From: Akkermansiaceae bacterium
GTDB taxonomy: Bacteria > Verrucomicrobiota > Verrucomicrobiia > Verrucomicrobiales > Akkermansiaceae
Direction: 5' to 3'
Assembly: GCA_024233135.1 (NCBI GenBank)
Contig: JACKPZ010000006.1
Span: 124,001-188,000 of the forward strand
DNA: 64,000 nt
The notes beneath the pieces were generated by a model that ran no database searches, had not been told where the DNA came from, and saw only the letters and a list, made by a program, of their open reading frames with translations. This document shows positions 42,619-50,002 of this stretch, piece by piece; position 1 is the stretch's first letter, and every line of letters starts with the position of its first letter. Made by a program: the position numbers and the translations under genes.

Positions 42619-43831
42619 GATCCGAAGTGGCGAGGGTTTTGAGGAAACGGACGAGCGCGTCCACCGACGCGGCCACGTCCTCCTGTGAGGCAAACTCGTC
42701 CGGATGGTGGGAAAGTCCACCGCGGCAGCGCACGAAGATCATGGCGATGGGGGCGATCGCGGAAACCGCGACACCGTCGTGTCCCGCGCCGCTGGCGAGC
42801 AAGCGCGGGTTTCCGGTGGCCTTGCAGAGGGACTCTGTCAGGACCGGATCGCAGGGAACAGCGTCGGTCTCCTGCACGATGTTCCACTCGAACACGAGTC
42901 CGCGATGCGATGCGACCGCGGCACAGGTGTTCTGGATTTCAGCGACGGCGGAAACGCGTGCGGCATCCTCCGGGTGGCGGATGTCGATGGTGAAGGCGGC
43001 GGAAGATGGAACCGAGTTCGACGCGCCGGGCAATACTTCGATCCGCCCGACGGTGGCGACCAGTGGGTCGCTCGACCGCGCGATGGACTCGATCGCCACG
43101 ATGCATTCGGCCGCGCCGGCGAGCGCGTCGCGTCGCAGCGGCATGGGGGTGGTGCCCGCGTGATCGGCGCGGCCGGACATGCGGGCCATCACGCGGGTCT
43201 GCCCGGCGATGGCCGAGACCGCGCAGAGCGCCTCGCCGGCCTCCTCCAGCACGCGCCCTTGTTCGATGTGGACTTCGACGTAGCCGCGGACCTTGCCTGG
43301 TTGATAGAGGATCGTCGACGCGCCCTCATGCCATCCTTCCGAGTCGATGGCGTGGCACAGAGATTTTCCGGAAACGTCGGTGATTTCCATCGCCGTGCCA
43401 TCGAGCGTGCCCGCGATGCCGCGGGATCCGAGATAGGTGGCGTGGAAACGGACGCCCTCTTCGTCGGAAAAGCCGAGCACGTGCACCGGAAAGGGCAGCG
43501 TGATCTCCTCGCGGCGCAGCGTTTCCAAAGCCGCGATCGCGGTGACGATGCCGAGTGCGCCGTCGTATTTTCCGGCATTGATCACCGTGTCGAGGTGCGA
43601 ACCCAACAGGAGTGGCGGCGCCTCCGGATCCGCGCCGTCGAGAATGCCTCGCACCGTGCCGTCCGCGGCGTGGTCGCAGTGCATTCCGATCCCATCCATC
43701 CATCCGATGACGGTGCGGGCCGCCGCGAGGTTGGCGGGCGAGAGAAAGGTGCGGACGAGGTGCTCCGGGGAGTCGGAAATGGTCCCGAGTTCCTCCAGGC
43801 GCTGCCACGCGGTGTCGGCCGGAGTCGACAT
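42611..43831 (-). CDS. allC: Allantoate amidohydrolase (M20 family)
   Basis: A 406-residue M20 amidohydrolase releasing CO2 and ammonia from allantoate to give S-ureidoglycine. Zinc-binding GSHLDTVINAGKYDGALGIV near 80-99, EEGVRFHATYLGSRGIAG near 126-143 and the late HHPDEF near 380. ATG 43831 is placed because its A/T/G abut the uraH stop (one-base overlap) and the longer frame lies within uraH. Between uraH and allB in the purine operon. A beta-ureidopropionase activity on N-carbamoyl-beta-alanine is known in this enzyme family and would fill a gap in the pyrimidine branch; this is only a possibility. Confidence 0.88.
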   Translation of the reverse strand: MSTPADTAWQRLEELGTISDSPEHLVRTFLSPANLAAARTVIGWMDGIGMHCDHAADGTVRGILDGADPEAPPLLLGSHLDTVINAGKYDGALGIVTAIAALETLRREEITLPFPVHVLGFSDEEGVRFHATYLGSRGIAGTLDGTAMEITDVSGKSLCHAIDSEGWHEGASTILYQPGKVRGYVEVHIEQGRVLEEAGEALCAVSAIAGQTRVMARMSGRADHAGTTPMPLRRDALAGAAECIVAIESIARSSDPLVATVGRIEVLPGASNSVPSSAAFTIDIRHPEDAARVSAVAEIQNTCAAVASHRGLVFEWNIVQETDAVPCDPVLTESLCKATGNPRLLASGAGHDGVAVSAIAPIAMIFVRCRGGLSHHPDEFASQEDVAASVDALVRFLKTLATSDHA

Positions 43832-44154
43832 CAGCTTCCGCGGTAGGTGGAGTAGGACCACGGCGTCACCACCAGCGGGACATGATAGTTTTCGCCGCCG
43901 GCGATCGTGAAACGAACGGGCACTTCGTCGAGAAACGGACTTTCCACGCCGATTCCGCGGAAATAATCGCCGACGTGAAACACCAGTTCGTAGGTCCCGG
44001 CGGGCGGATCCTCGATCAAGGGCCCGTCGCAACGCCCGTCGGCATTCGTCGTCGTTTCCGTCACCCGTTCGCCATCCTTCAGGAGCCTCACCCGGACACC
44101 TTGCGCCGGTTTGCCGGAGCGGGTGTCGAGCACATGCGTCGAAATCTTCGCCAT
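43831..44154 (-). CDS. uraH: 5-Hydroxyisourate hydrolase
   Basis: A 107-residue transthyretin-like HIU hydrolase that opens 5-hydroxyisourate to OHCU. The diagnostic N-terminal THVLDTRSGKPA (His and Asp-Thr) and C-terminal YSTYRGS tetrapeptide, which distinguish HIU hydrolases from vertebrate transthyretin, are both intact. ATG 44154 gives family length. First gene of the minus-strand purine operon; its own promoter must lie in the 119-base gap shared with divergent pucG. A urate oxidase should supply its substrate but is not seen. Confidence 0.95.
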   Translation of the reverse strand: MAKISTHVLDTRSGKPAQGVRVRLLKDGERVTETTTNADGRCDGPLIEDPPAGTYELVFHVGDYFRGIGVESPFLDEVPVRFTIAGGENYHVPLVVTPWSYSTYRGS

Positions 44155-44221
44155 TGGCCCGGTTTTAGCAGTTCCCGGGCCGTCCGGCAAGCCGGCCGAC
44201 GATTCGTTTCCGAAGGCCGGA

Positions 44222-44252
44222 TTGACACCGGGCACCACGTTTTGCTAGACCG
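44222..44252 (+). promoter_or_regulatory. Candidate pucG promoter
   Basis: TTGACA at 44222-44227 with a 17-base spacer before CTAGAC (44245-44250), an imperfect -10; it lies 24-50 bases before the pucG ATG. The same 119-base divergent gap must also hold the uraH promoter on the other strand, which I could not locate. Confidence 0.4.
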
Positions 44253-44273
44253 CATCGTTTCAAGCCAACCTCC

Positions 44274-45371
44274 ATGCACATTCCCGAACGCATCCTGATG
44301 GGCCCCGGCCCGAGCACCGTATCGCAACGCGTCCTGCGAGCCCTCGGCTCGCCCACGCTCGGCCACCTCGATCCACGCTACATCGAGATCATGGACGAGA
44401 CCTGTGTGAAGCTCCGCAAGGTGTTCCAAACGCAGAACCAACTCACGTTTCCCGTGTCCGCCACCGGCATGGCGGGCATGGAGTGCGTCGTCACCAACCT
44501 GATGGAGCCCGGCGACGAGGCGATCGTCTGCGTCAACGGCGTGTTCGGCAGCCGCATGGTCGATGTGATGGAACGCGCCGGCGTCACCGTCCACAAGCTG
44601 GAGATCGAGTGGGGCAGGGTGTTCACGCCGGAACAGATCGGCGAGGCGCTCGACCGTCATCCGGGCGCGAAGGCTCTCGGCATCGTGCATGCGGAGACCT
44701 CGACCGGCGCGCACCAACCGCTTGAGGAAATCTCGCGTCTCGTCCACGAAGCGGGGAAACTGTTGATCGTCGATGCCGTCACCTCGCTGGGTGGACACCC
44801 GGTGAAGGTGGACGAGTGGAAGATCGACGCGATCTATTCGGGGACGCAGAAGTGCCTTTCCTGTCCGCCGGGACTTGCGCCGGTGTCGTTTTCCCCGGCC
44901 GCCGTGGAGGTGATCGAGCAACGGACGCGCAAGGTGCAGAGTTGGTATTTCGATATCTCGATGCTCAAGGATTACTACAAAGGCAGCGGCAAGCGGGCCT
45001 ATCACCACACCGCGCCGGTCAACATGATCTACGCGCTGCACGAAGCTCTCGAAATCGTTCTGGAGGAAGGGCTGGAGGCCAGGTTCGCCCGCCATGCAAG
45101 GCTCCACCACCGGCTGCGCGAGGGATTGCAGGAACTCGGCATTTCCTACATCCCGGAAAACTCGCTGCACACCCTGAACTGCATCGGCATCCCGGATGGG
45201 GTCGATGACGGTGCGGTGCGCGCCGCCCTGCTCGATGCATACAACATTGAAATCGGCGCGGGACTGGGTCCCTTCGCCGGCAAGGCGTGGCGCATCGGGC
45301 TCATGGGCCACTCAGCCACCCAGGCGAATGTGGATCTCGTGCTCGCCGCGCTGAAAGACTGCATCGGGTGA
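44274..45371 (+). CDS. pucG: Pyridoxal-phosphate aminotransferase (PucG / alanine-glyoxylate type)
   Basis: A 365-residue class V aminotransferase: RILMGPGPSTVSQRVLRALG near the start, VSATGMAGMECVVTNLMEPG near 62-81, and SGTQKCLSCPPGLAPVSF near 189-206 with the PLP-binding Lys. Homologues in Bacillus transaminate S-ureidoglycine with glyoxylate to give oxalurate and glycine; peroxisomal AGXT1 homologues transaminate alanine with glyoxylate. Position divergent to uraH and beside the ureide genes favours the PucG role. It would compete with or complement AllE for ureidoglycine, and could also dispose of the glyoxylate made by the pathway. Confidence 0.87.
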   Translation: MHIPERILMGPGPSTVSQRVLRALGSPTLGHLDPRYIEIMDETCVKLRKVFQTQNQLTFPVSATGMAGMECVVTNLMEPGDEAIVCVNGVFGSRMVDVMERAGVTVHKLEIEWGRVFTPEQIGEALDRHPGAKALGIVHAETSTGAHQPLEEISRLVHEAGKLLIVDAVTSLGGHPVKVDEWKIDAIYSGTQKCLSCPPGLAPVSFSPAAVEVIEQRTRKVQSWYFDISMLKDYYKGSGKRAYHHTAPVNMIYALHEALEIVLEEGLEARFARHARLHHRLREGLQELGISYIPENSLHTLNCIGIPDGVDDGAVRAALLDAYNIEIGAGLGPFAGKAWRIGLMGHSATQANVDLVLAALKDCIG

Positions 45372-45387
45372 TGGCGCCGATGACATG

Positions 45388-45520
45388 GGTAGCCCGGTCT
45401 CGATGAGACCGGGAGCCGATGAAAACCGCCCGCCCTCGATGAGGGCGGGAGCCTATCAGGTGCCCGAAGGCGGAGCGCCGAGATGCTTTCGCTCCCGGCC
45501 TGCATCGAGGCCGGGCTACC
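45388..45520. repeat. REP-like composite hairpin element, copy A
   Basis: Bounded by GGTAGCCCGG (45388-45397) and its exact reverse complement CCGGGCTACC (45511-45520). Inside are three hairpins: CCCGGTCTC/GAT/GAGACCGGG (45393-45413), CCCGCCCTC/GAT/GAGGGCGGG (45429-45449) and CCCGGCCT/AGGCCGGG (45494-45515). The shared core is (C)CTC GAT GAG(G) with compensating arm changes. Sits in the convergent gap between pucG and the LOG gene. A related copy is at 47131-47224. The structure resembles a bacterial interspersed mosaic element. Confidence 0.8.
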
Positions 45521-45530
45521 GATCGGTCTT

Positions 45531-46586
45531 TCACACAAGCGCCTTCGTCACCTGCGGGATGATGTCCTTGAGCGTGTTCGCGACGACGAATTCGCCAGGC
45601 ACACAGATGCCGTCCAGCAGATCGATGAGCGGATCCCAGAAACCGATGCCCGCCGCGTTCTTGCGGTTGTAGATCACCACCGGCTTGTTTTTCATGAGCG
45701 GGTTTCCCTGGTGGCGGAAGATCATCAGCGCGAGCAGTTCCTGGAAGGTTCCGGCCCCGCCCGGGAAAATGACGAATGCGTCCGAGTTCTCGATCATCAC
45801 CTCCATCCGGGTGTAGATGTCGGGGCGCATCCAGAATTGCGACAGTCCTTCCGGCAGCCCTTCGAGTTCGATGATGTGGGGAACGTTCGAACCAGCGGCC
45901 CAGCCACCGGCCTCCGCGCTGCCGCGCACCACGGCCCCCATGATGCCGGATTTCCCCGCACCCGAGACGCAGCCGAGGTTGTTGAGGGCGAGCATCCGGC
46001 CGAGCGCCTCTCCTTCCTCCAGATAGTGGGGGTCCTCCAAACTTGCGGAACAGAACACGCACACGTTTCCGATGTTCGTATCCGGAGGCGGCACGTCTTT
46101 CGGTATCGGTGTGTCATTGTCCTCCATCTTGTGGCGGCCGGCATCGGGCACGCCGGAGGAACGAGCGGCTTCCAGACACTCCAAAACTCCTTCCGGCGAC
46201 TGTGTGTTGAGCAGGAATTCGCGGAAATCCTGCTTGATCGTCCCCATTCGGTTCAAGTGGTTCAGAACGCTGAAAAACGGATCCCATGAAAAGTCGGTGT
46301 TCAGAAGGACCGTCGGTTTTCCGGCAAGATGGGGATCGAGAGTCTGATAGCCCACGAAGATCGACACCGCCTTGAACATGTCCTCGATGGACGGACCGGG
46401 TGTGAACACGAAGGCGTCCGATTCGATGATCTTCTTCTCGATGTTGGACAGCGTGATCCGCTGGTCGCCATTGGAATTGTAGATGTCCCAACCCGCGCTG
46501 AAGAGCAGGTAGAGGATGCGGGCGCGGGTGGCGCGGCTGGGATCCTCGGCGCCGAGGATCGTTCCGGAGAGGCGGACGGTGGGCAT
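45531..46586 (-). CDS. LOG-family protein with duplicated Rossmann domain
   Basis: A 351-residue protein. The C-terminal half (about 172-351) is a LOG/TIGR00730 domain with VSGAGKSGIMGAVVRGSAEAG near 207 and the PGGAGTFQEL motif at 275-284, which binds the phosphoribosyl moiety in cytokinin-activating LOG enzymes (nucleoside 5'-monophosphate phosphoribohydrolases). The N-terminal half (about 20-125) looks like a second, degenerate Rossmann copy (ESDAFVFTPGPSIEDMFKAV) without the PGGxGT. The reaction, release of base and ribose phosphate from a nucleotide, would feed the pyrimidine and purine base pathway around it. Start at ATG 46586. Opposite to the cytosine deaminase (77 bases between starts). 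Confidence 0.8.
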   Translation of the reverse strand: MPTVRLSGTILGAEDPSRATRARILYLLFSAGWDIYNSNGDQRITLSNIEKKIIESDAFVFTPGPSIEDMFKAVSIFVGYQTLDPHLAGKPTVLLNTDFSWDPFFSVLNHLNRMGTIKQDFREFLLNTQSPEGVLECLEAARSSGVPDAGRHKMEDNDTPIPKDVPPPDTNIGNVCVFCSASLEDPHYLEEGEALGRMLALNNLGCVSGAGKSGIMGAVVRGSAEAGGWAAGSNVPHIIELEGLPEGLSQFWMRPDIYTRMEVMIENSDAFVIFPGGAGTFQELLALMIFRHQGNPLMKNKPVVIYNRKNAAGIGFWDPLIDLLDGICVPGEFVVANTLKDIIPQVTKALV

Positions 46587-46663
46587 GGTGGATGAATCAG
46601 TTTCAGATGATACGCGATATATTCGCTGGATCAACCCGGCGGTTTAGCGAAAATCGTGCCGGA

Positions 46664-47101
46664 ATGGACCCATTTCTCCAAGCAGCGATCGATGAGGCCC
46701 GCAAGGGCATCGAAGAAGGCGGCATCCCGATCGGCAGCGTGCTCGTGCACGACGGGAAAATCATCGGCCGCGGCCACAACCGCCGGGTGCAGAGCGGCAG
46801 CCCGACGCTCCACGGCGAAATGGACGCCTTGGAAAACGCCGGACGCCAAACCGCCAAGGTCTACCGCGAGTGCGTGATCTATACGACGCTCTCCCCATGC
46901 AGCATGTGCAGCGGTGCGATCCTTCTCTACGGCATCCCGAAGGTGATCGTCGGCGAAAACAAGACCTTCATGGGCGAGGAGGAACTCCTCCGCTCGCGTG
47001 GGGTCGAGGTCGAGGTCGTCCAGGATCCGGTCTGCATCGGGATGATGGAAACCTTCATCCGGGAGAAACCGGAACTCTGGAACGAGGACATCGGAGAGTG
47101 A
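46664..47101 (+). CDS. Yeast-type cytosine deaminase
   Basis: A 145-residue zinc deaminase of the CDA superfamily. His50 and Glu52 (TLHGEMDALENAGR) and Cys79/Cys82 (SPCSMCSGA) form the active site. LENAGR, YTTLSPC, YGIPKVIVGENKTFMGEEEL and the terminal WNEDIGE match, as I recall, yeast Fcy1 (TLHGEISTLENCGR..., WFEDIGE), far better than the bacterial amidohydrolase CodA. It deaminates cytosine to uracil, or 5-methylcytosine to thymine, feeding the PreA/HydA operon next door. ATG 46664 chosen; earlier starts have no similarity. The gene lies between two REP-like repeats, which suggests a mobile history. Confidence 0.85.
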   Translation: MDPFLQAAIDEARKGIEEGGIPIGSVLVHDGKIIGRGHNRRVQSGSPTLHGEMDALENAGRQTAKVYRECVIYTTLSPCSMCSGAILLYGIPKVIVGENKTFMGEEELLRSRGVEVEVVQDPVCIGMMETFIREKPELWNEDIGE

Positions 47102-47130
47102 GGGAAGGTCGCCGCTGGCGAATGAAAAAG

Positions 47131-47224
47131 GTGGCGTGGTCTCGATGAGACCGCGAGCGGTAGGAGATTGCGGAAGTCCCCGTTGCGAGCCATCAGCTCC
47201 CGGGCTCATCGAGGCCGGGCAACC
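47131..47224. repeat. REP-like composite hairpin element, copy B
   Basis: A nine-base stem with one G-T pair (47135-47143 with 47147-47155) around the GAT loop carries the same CTC GAT GAG core as copy A at 45388. It ends with a reversed unit GCTCCCGGGCTCATCGAGGC (47196-47215) that reads CATCGAGGCCGGGC, as at the right end of copy A. It lies in the convergent gap between the cytosine deaminase and the aminotransferase. Confidence 0.7.
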
Positions 47225-47230
47225 TTTGGA

Positions 47231-48565
47231 TCACGCGCTGGCGAGCGCTTCGTCGAGGGTGTCGATGAGGAAGTCCGCGTCGGCGGAGGTGAGACACATC
47301 GGTGGTTTGATGCGCAGGGTGTTTCCCCACAGGCCGCCTTTGCCGATGAGCAGGCCGAGGTCCTTGCATTTCTCGAACACGGCGGCGCACTCGGCGCTGG
47401 CGGGTTCCTTGGTGGCGCGGTCTTTCACCAGTTCGACGCCGAGCATGAGTCCCATGCCGCGGATGTCGCCGATGAGATTGTGTTTCTCCGCGAGTTTGGC
47501 GAAACCGGCTTTGAGTTGTCCGCCGACCACGTGCGAGTTCCGCTGCAGGCCCTCCTTTTCGATGACTTTCAACACGGCGCGTCCCTGGGCCATCGAGACC
47601 GGGTTGCCGCCGAAGGTGTTGAAATGGATGCGGCTGGCGAGGGTCTGCGCGATCTCCGGAGTGGTGACCACCGCCGCGAGCGGGCAACCGTTGCCGATGC
47701 TCTTGGCCATGGTGACGATGTCGGGCGTGACGCCCTGCGTTTCGAATCCCCAGAAATGGGTTCCGGTGCGGCCGAATCCGGCCTGCACCTCGTCGGCGAT
47801 GCAGAGGCCTCCCGCGGCGCGCACGTGTTCGTAGGCGTGTTTCAGATATCCATCGGGAAACACGATCGTGCCGCCGACACCCTGGATCGACTCGGCGAAG
47901 AAAGCCGCCAGACGGCCCGAGGTGCCGAAGCGGATCAAGTCGGCCACGTCATCGGCGTATTTCCTCCCCGCCTCCGGATCGTCCTTGCCGAAGGGGCCCC
48001 GGTACATGTCCGGCATGCGCGCGTGTTGCACGCCGAACGAATGCGGCACGTTGAACTTCCACGTGTGGTGCGAGGTGAGCGCCATCGTCGACGGACTGCC
48101 GCCGTGGTAGGCGTTGCGCAGGGCGATGGCGTCGTAGTTTCCGGTGTAGGCGCGGGCCATCAACATCGCGAGGTCGTTCGCCTCGGAGCCGGAGTTGGTG
48201 AAATAGACCACCTTGAGGTCGCCGGGCATCTTGTCGGCGAGTTCCTTCGCGTAGAGCGCGAGGTTCGGGTGCAGATAGATCGTCGTCGTGTGCTGGATCG
48301 TCTCGTTCTGCTCGTGCGCCGCCGCGACGACGTCGGGATGGCAGTGGCCGACGCTCACGGTGACGATGCCGCCGAAGCCGTCGAGATAGCGGCGGCCGGT
48401 TTCGTCGAAGAGATACTGGCCCTTGCCCTCCACCACCATGATCGGCTTCTTGTAGTAGTGGAAGATGCCGGGGTTCACGTGGGCCTTGCGCAAGGCGAGC
48501 ACCTCGTCGGGCGAGGGACCGGAATACGGACGCGGGGTGTATTCGAAAGGCGGGAGTGTGGCCAT
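47231..48565 (-). CDS. Class III aminotransferase (AGXT2 / beta-alanine or aminoisobutyrate type)
   Basis: A 444-residue PLP enzyme of the alanine-glyoxylate aminotransferase 2 group. Landmarks: HPDVVAAAHEQNETIQHTT near 76-94, FTNSGSEANDLAMLMARAY near 122-140, ADEVQAGFGRTG near 237, and MAKSIGNGCPLAAV near 265-278 with the PLP Lys. AGXT2 uses beta-alanine, D-3-aminoisobutyrate and alanine with glyoxylate or pyruvate. As the last gene of the preA-mmsA-hydA-transporter operon it should take the amino acid from the reductive pyrimidine pathway to (methyl)malonate semialdehyde. Confidence 0.87.
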   Translation of the reverse strand: MATLPPFEYTPRPYSGPSPDEVLALRKAHVNPGIFHYYKKPIMVVEGKGQYLFDETGRRYLDGFGGIVTVSVGHCHPDVVAAAHEQNETIQHTTTIYLHPNLALYAKELADKMPGDLKVVYFTNSGSEANDLAMLMARAYTGNYDAIALRNAYHGGSPSTMALTSHHTWKFNVPHSFGVQHARMPDMYRGPFGKDDPEAGRKYADDVADLIRFGTSGRLAAFFAESIQGVGGTIVFPDGYLKHAYEHVRAAGGLCIADEVQAGFGRTGTHFWGFETQGVTPDIVTMAKSIGNGCPLAAVVTTPEIAQTLASRIHFNTFGGNPVSMAQGRAVLKVIEKEGLQRNSHVVGGQLKAGFAKLAEKHNLIGDIRGMGLMLGVELVKDRATKEPASAECAAVFEKCKDLGLLIGKGGLWGNTLRIKPPMCLTSADADFLIDTLDEALASA

Positions 48566-48577
48566 GGGATGGATTGG

Positions 48578-50002
48578 TTAGTGGGTGGAAATACGGCGGA
48601 ACAGGAGATACAAACAGAACGCGATCGCGAACCCGACGAACCACGCTTGACGGTAGCTCGCGAGCAGGATGGAGGGCACGGATTCCTCCGCGATCACCCG
48701 CGTTTGTGCGAGGAAACCGGGGAGATTCGGCAGGACGGCGAACGTCACGGCGAGCAGCGCGGAGATGCCGAAGCCGCCGGTGTGGCGGTAGGGTCCGTCC
48801 GTTCGATAGAGCCCGGCGAGGTCGAGCTTGCGGCGGCGGAACACGTGATAATCCGCGATCATCACGCCGGCGATGGGGCCGAGCAGCGCGCCGTAGCCGA
48901 TGAGCCAGGTGAAGATGTATCCATCGGGCAGGGCGACGAGTTTCCACGGCATGATCAGGATGCCGAGCGCCGCCGCGATGAGGCCGCCGGTCCGGAAGCT
49001 GATGCGCCGCGGCGAGAGGTTCGAGAAATCGTTGGCGGGCGAGACGATGTTGGCCGCGATGTTGGTGGAAAGGGTGGCGACCGCGAAGATGATCAATGCA
49101 AGCGCGGACAGTGGCTTGCTGCCGATCTTTCCAACGACCGCGACGGGGTCCCAGATCGCTTCGCCGAAAATCACGACTGTCGCGCCGGTGACCACGATGC
49201 CGACAAACGAGTAGAACGTCATCGTCGTCGGAAGAGCGGCCGTCTGGCCGACGATCTGGTCCTTCTGCGACTTCGCGAAGCGGGAGAAATCCGGGATGTT
49301 CAGAGAGAGCGTCGCCCAGAAGCCGACCATCGCGGTGAGAGCCGCGCCGAAACCGGCCCAGGAAACGGTCTCCGACGAGGCGGCGGCCAGCGCCTCGCCG
49401 ATGCCGCCCGCCTTGGTGATGCCCCAAATCATCATCAGCAGGCCAATGGCTAACAGAAACGGAGCCGACAGCTTCTCCAGCCACTTGATCGAGTCGATGC
49501 CTTTCCAGATGAACCACACGTTCATCAGCCAGAAGAGCAGGAAGAAGCCGAGTTGGGCTCCGGTGATGCCGAGGCCGGGGAGCGGGGTTTCACCTGCGGA
49601 ATCGAATCCAAAGATGATGGCGGCCGTGGAATGCAGCGCCGCGCCGCCGAACCATGTCTGGATGCCGAACCAACCGCAGGCGACGATGCCACGGAGGACC
49701 GCCGCGATGTTCGCGCCGCGCGTGCCAAAACTCGCACGCAACAACACGGGAAAGGGAATGCCATAGGCGGTGCCGGGATGCGCGTTGAGCGTCATCGGAA
49801 TCAGAACGATCAGGTTGCCGAGCAGGATCGCGAGCATCGCCTGCCACCACGTCATGCCGCCACCGATGAGGCTGCTGGCCATGGTGTAGGTGGGGATGCA
49901 AACCGCCATGCCGACCCACAGGGCCGCGATGTCCCATGAACTCCAGGTGCGCTTCTCCGGCGGGACGGGCGCGAGGTCCTCGTTGATGAGGGAGTCGTTC
50001 AT
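48578..50002 (-). CDS. NCS1-family nucleobase transporter
   Basis: A 474-residue protein with about 12 membrane helices and the NCS1 signatures: WSSWDIAALWVGMAVCIPTY near 20-39, IWFGIQTWFGG-type segment near 120, and NIPDFSRFAKSQKDQIVGQ near 255-273. NCS1 carriers take up uracil, cytosine, allantoin or hydantoin with sodium or protons. Its operon (hydA before, aminotransferase after) points to a pyrimidine base or dihydropyrimidine/hydantoin substrate. ATG 50002 overlaps the hydA stop by four bases. Confidence 0.92.
   Translation of the reverse strand: MNDSLINEDLAPVPPEKRTWSSWDIAALWVGMAVCIPTYTMASSLIGGGMTWWQAMLAILLGNLIVLIPMTLNAHPGTAYGIPFPVLLRASFGTRGANIAAVLRGIVACGWFGIQTWFGGAALHSTAAIIFGFDSAGETPLPGLGITGAQLGFFLLFWLMNVWFIWKGIDSIKWLEKLSAPFLLAIGLLMMIWGITKAGGIGEALAAASSETVSWAGFGAALTAMVGFWATLSLNIPDFSRFAKSQKDQIVGQTAALPTTMTFYSFVGIVVTGATVVIFGEAIWDPVAVVGKIGSKPLSALALIIFAVATLSTNIAANIVSPANDFSNLSPRRISFRTGGLIAAALGILIMPWKLVALPDGYIFTWLIGYGALLGPIAGVMIADYHVFRRRKLDLAGLYRTDGPYRHTGGFGISALLAVTFAVLPNLPGFLAQTRVIAEESVPSILLASYRQAWFVGFAIAFCLYLLFRRISTH

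Noticed and set aside
45388..47224. CRISPR array in the hairpin-repeat regions
   Set aside because: Units are palindromic, few, unequally spaced and in both orientations, with no constant spacer length and no cas genes.
47168..49453. Open frame of 761 codons opposite the aminotransferase and NCS1 genes
   Set aside because: Runs across two well-supported genes and the gap between them; translation is rich in Glu, Arg and Asp with no recognisable fold.
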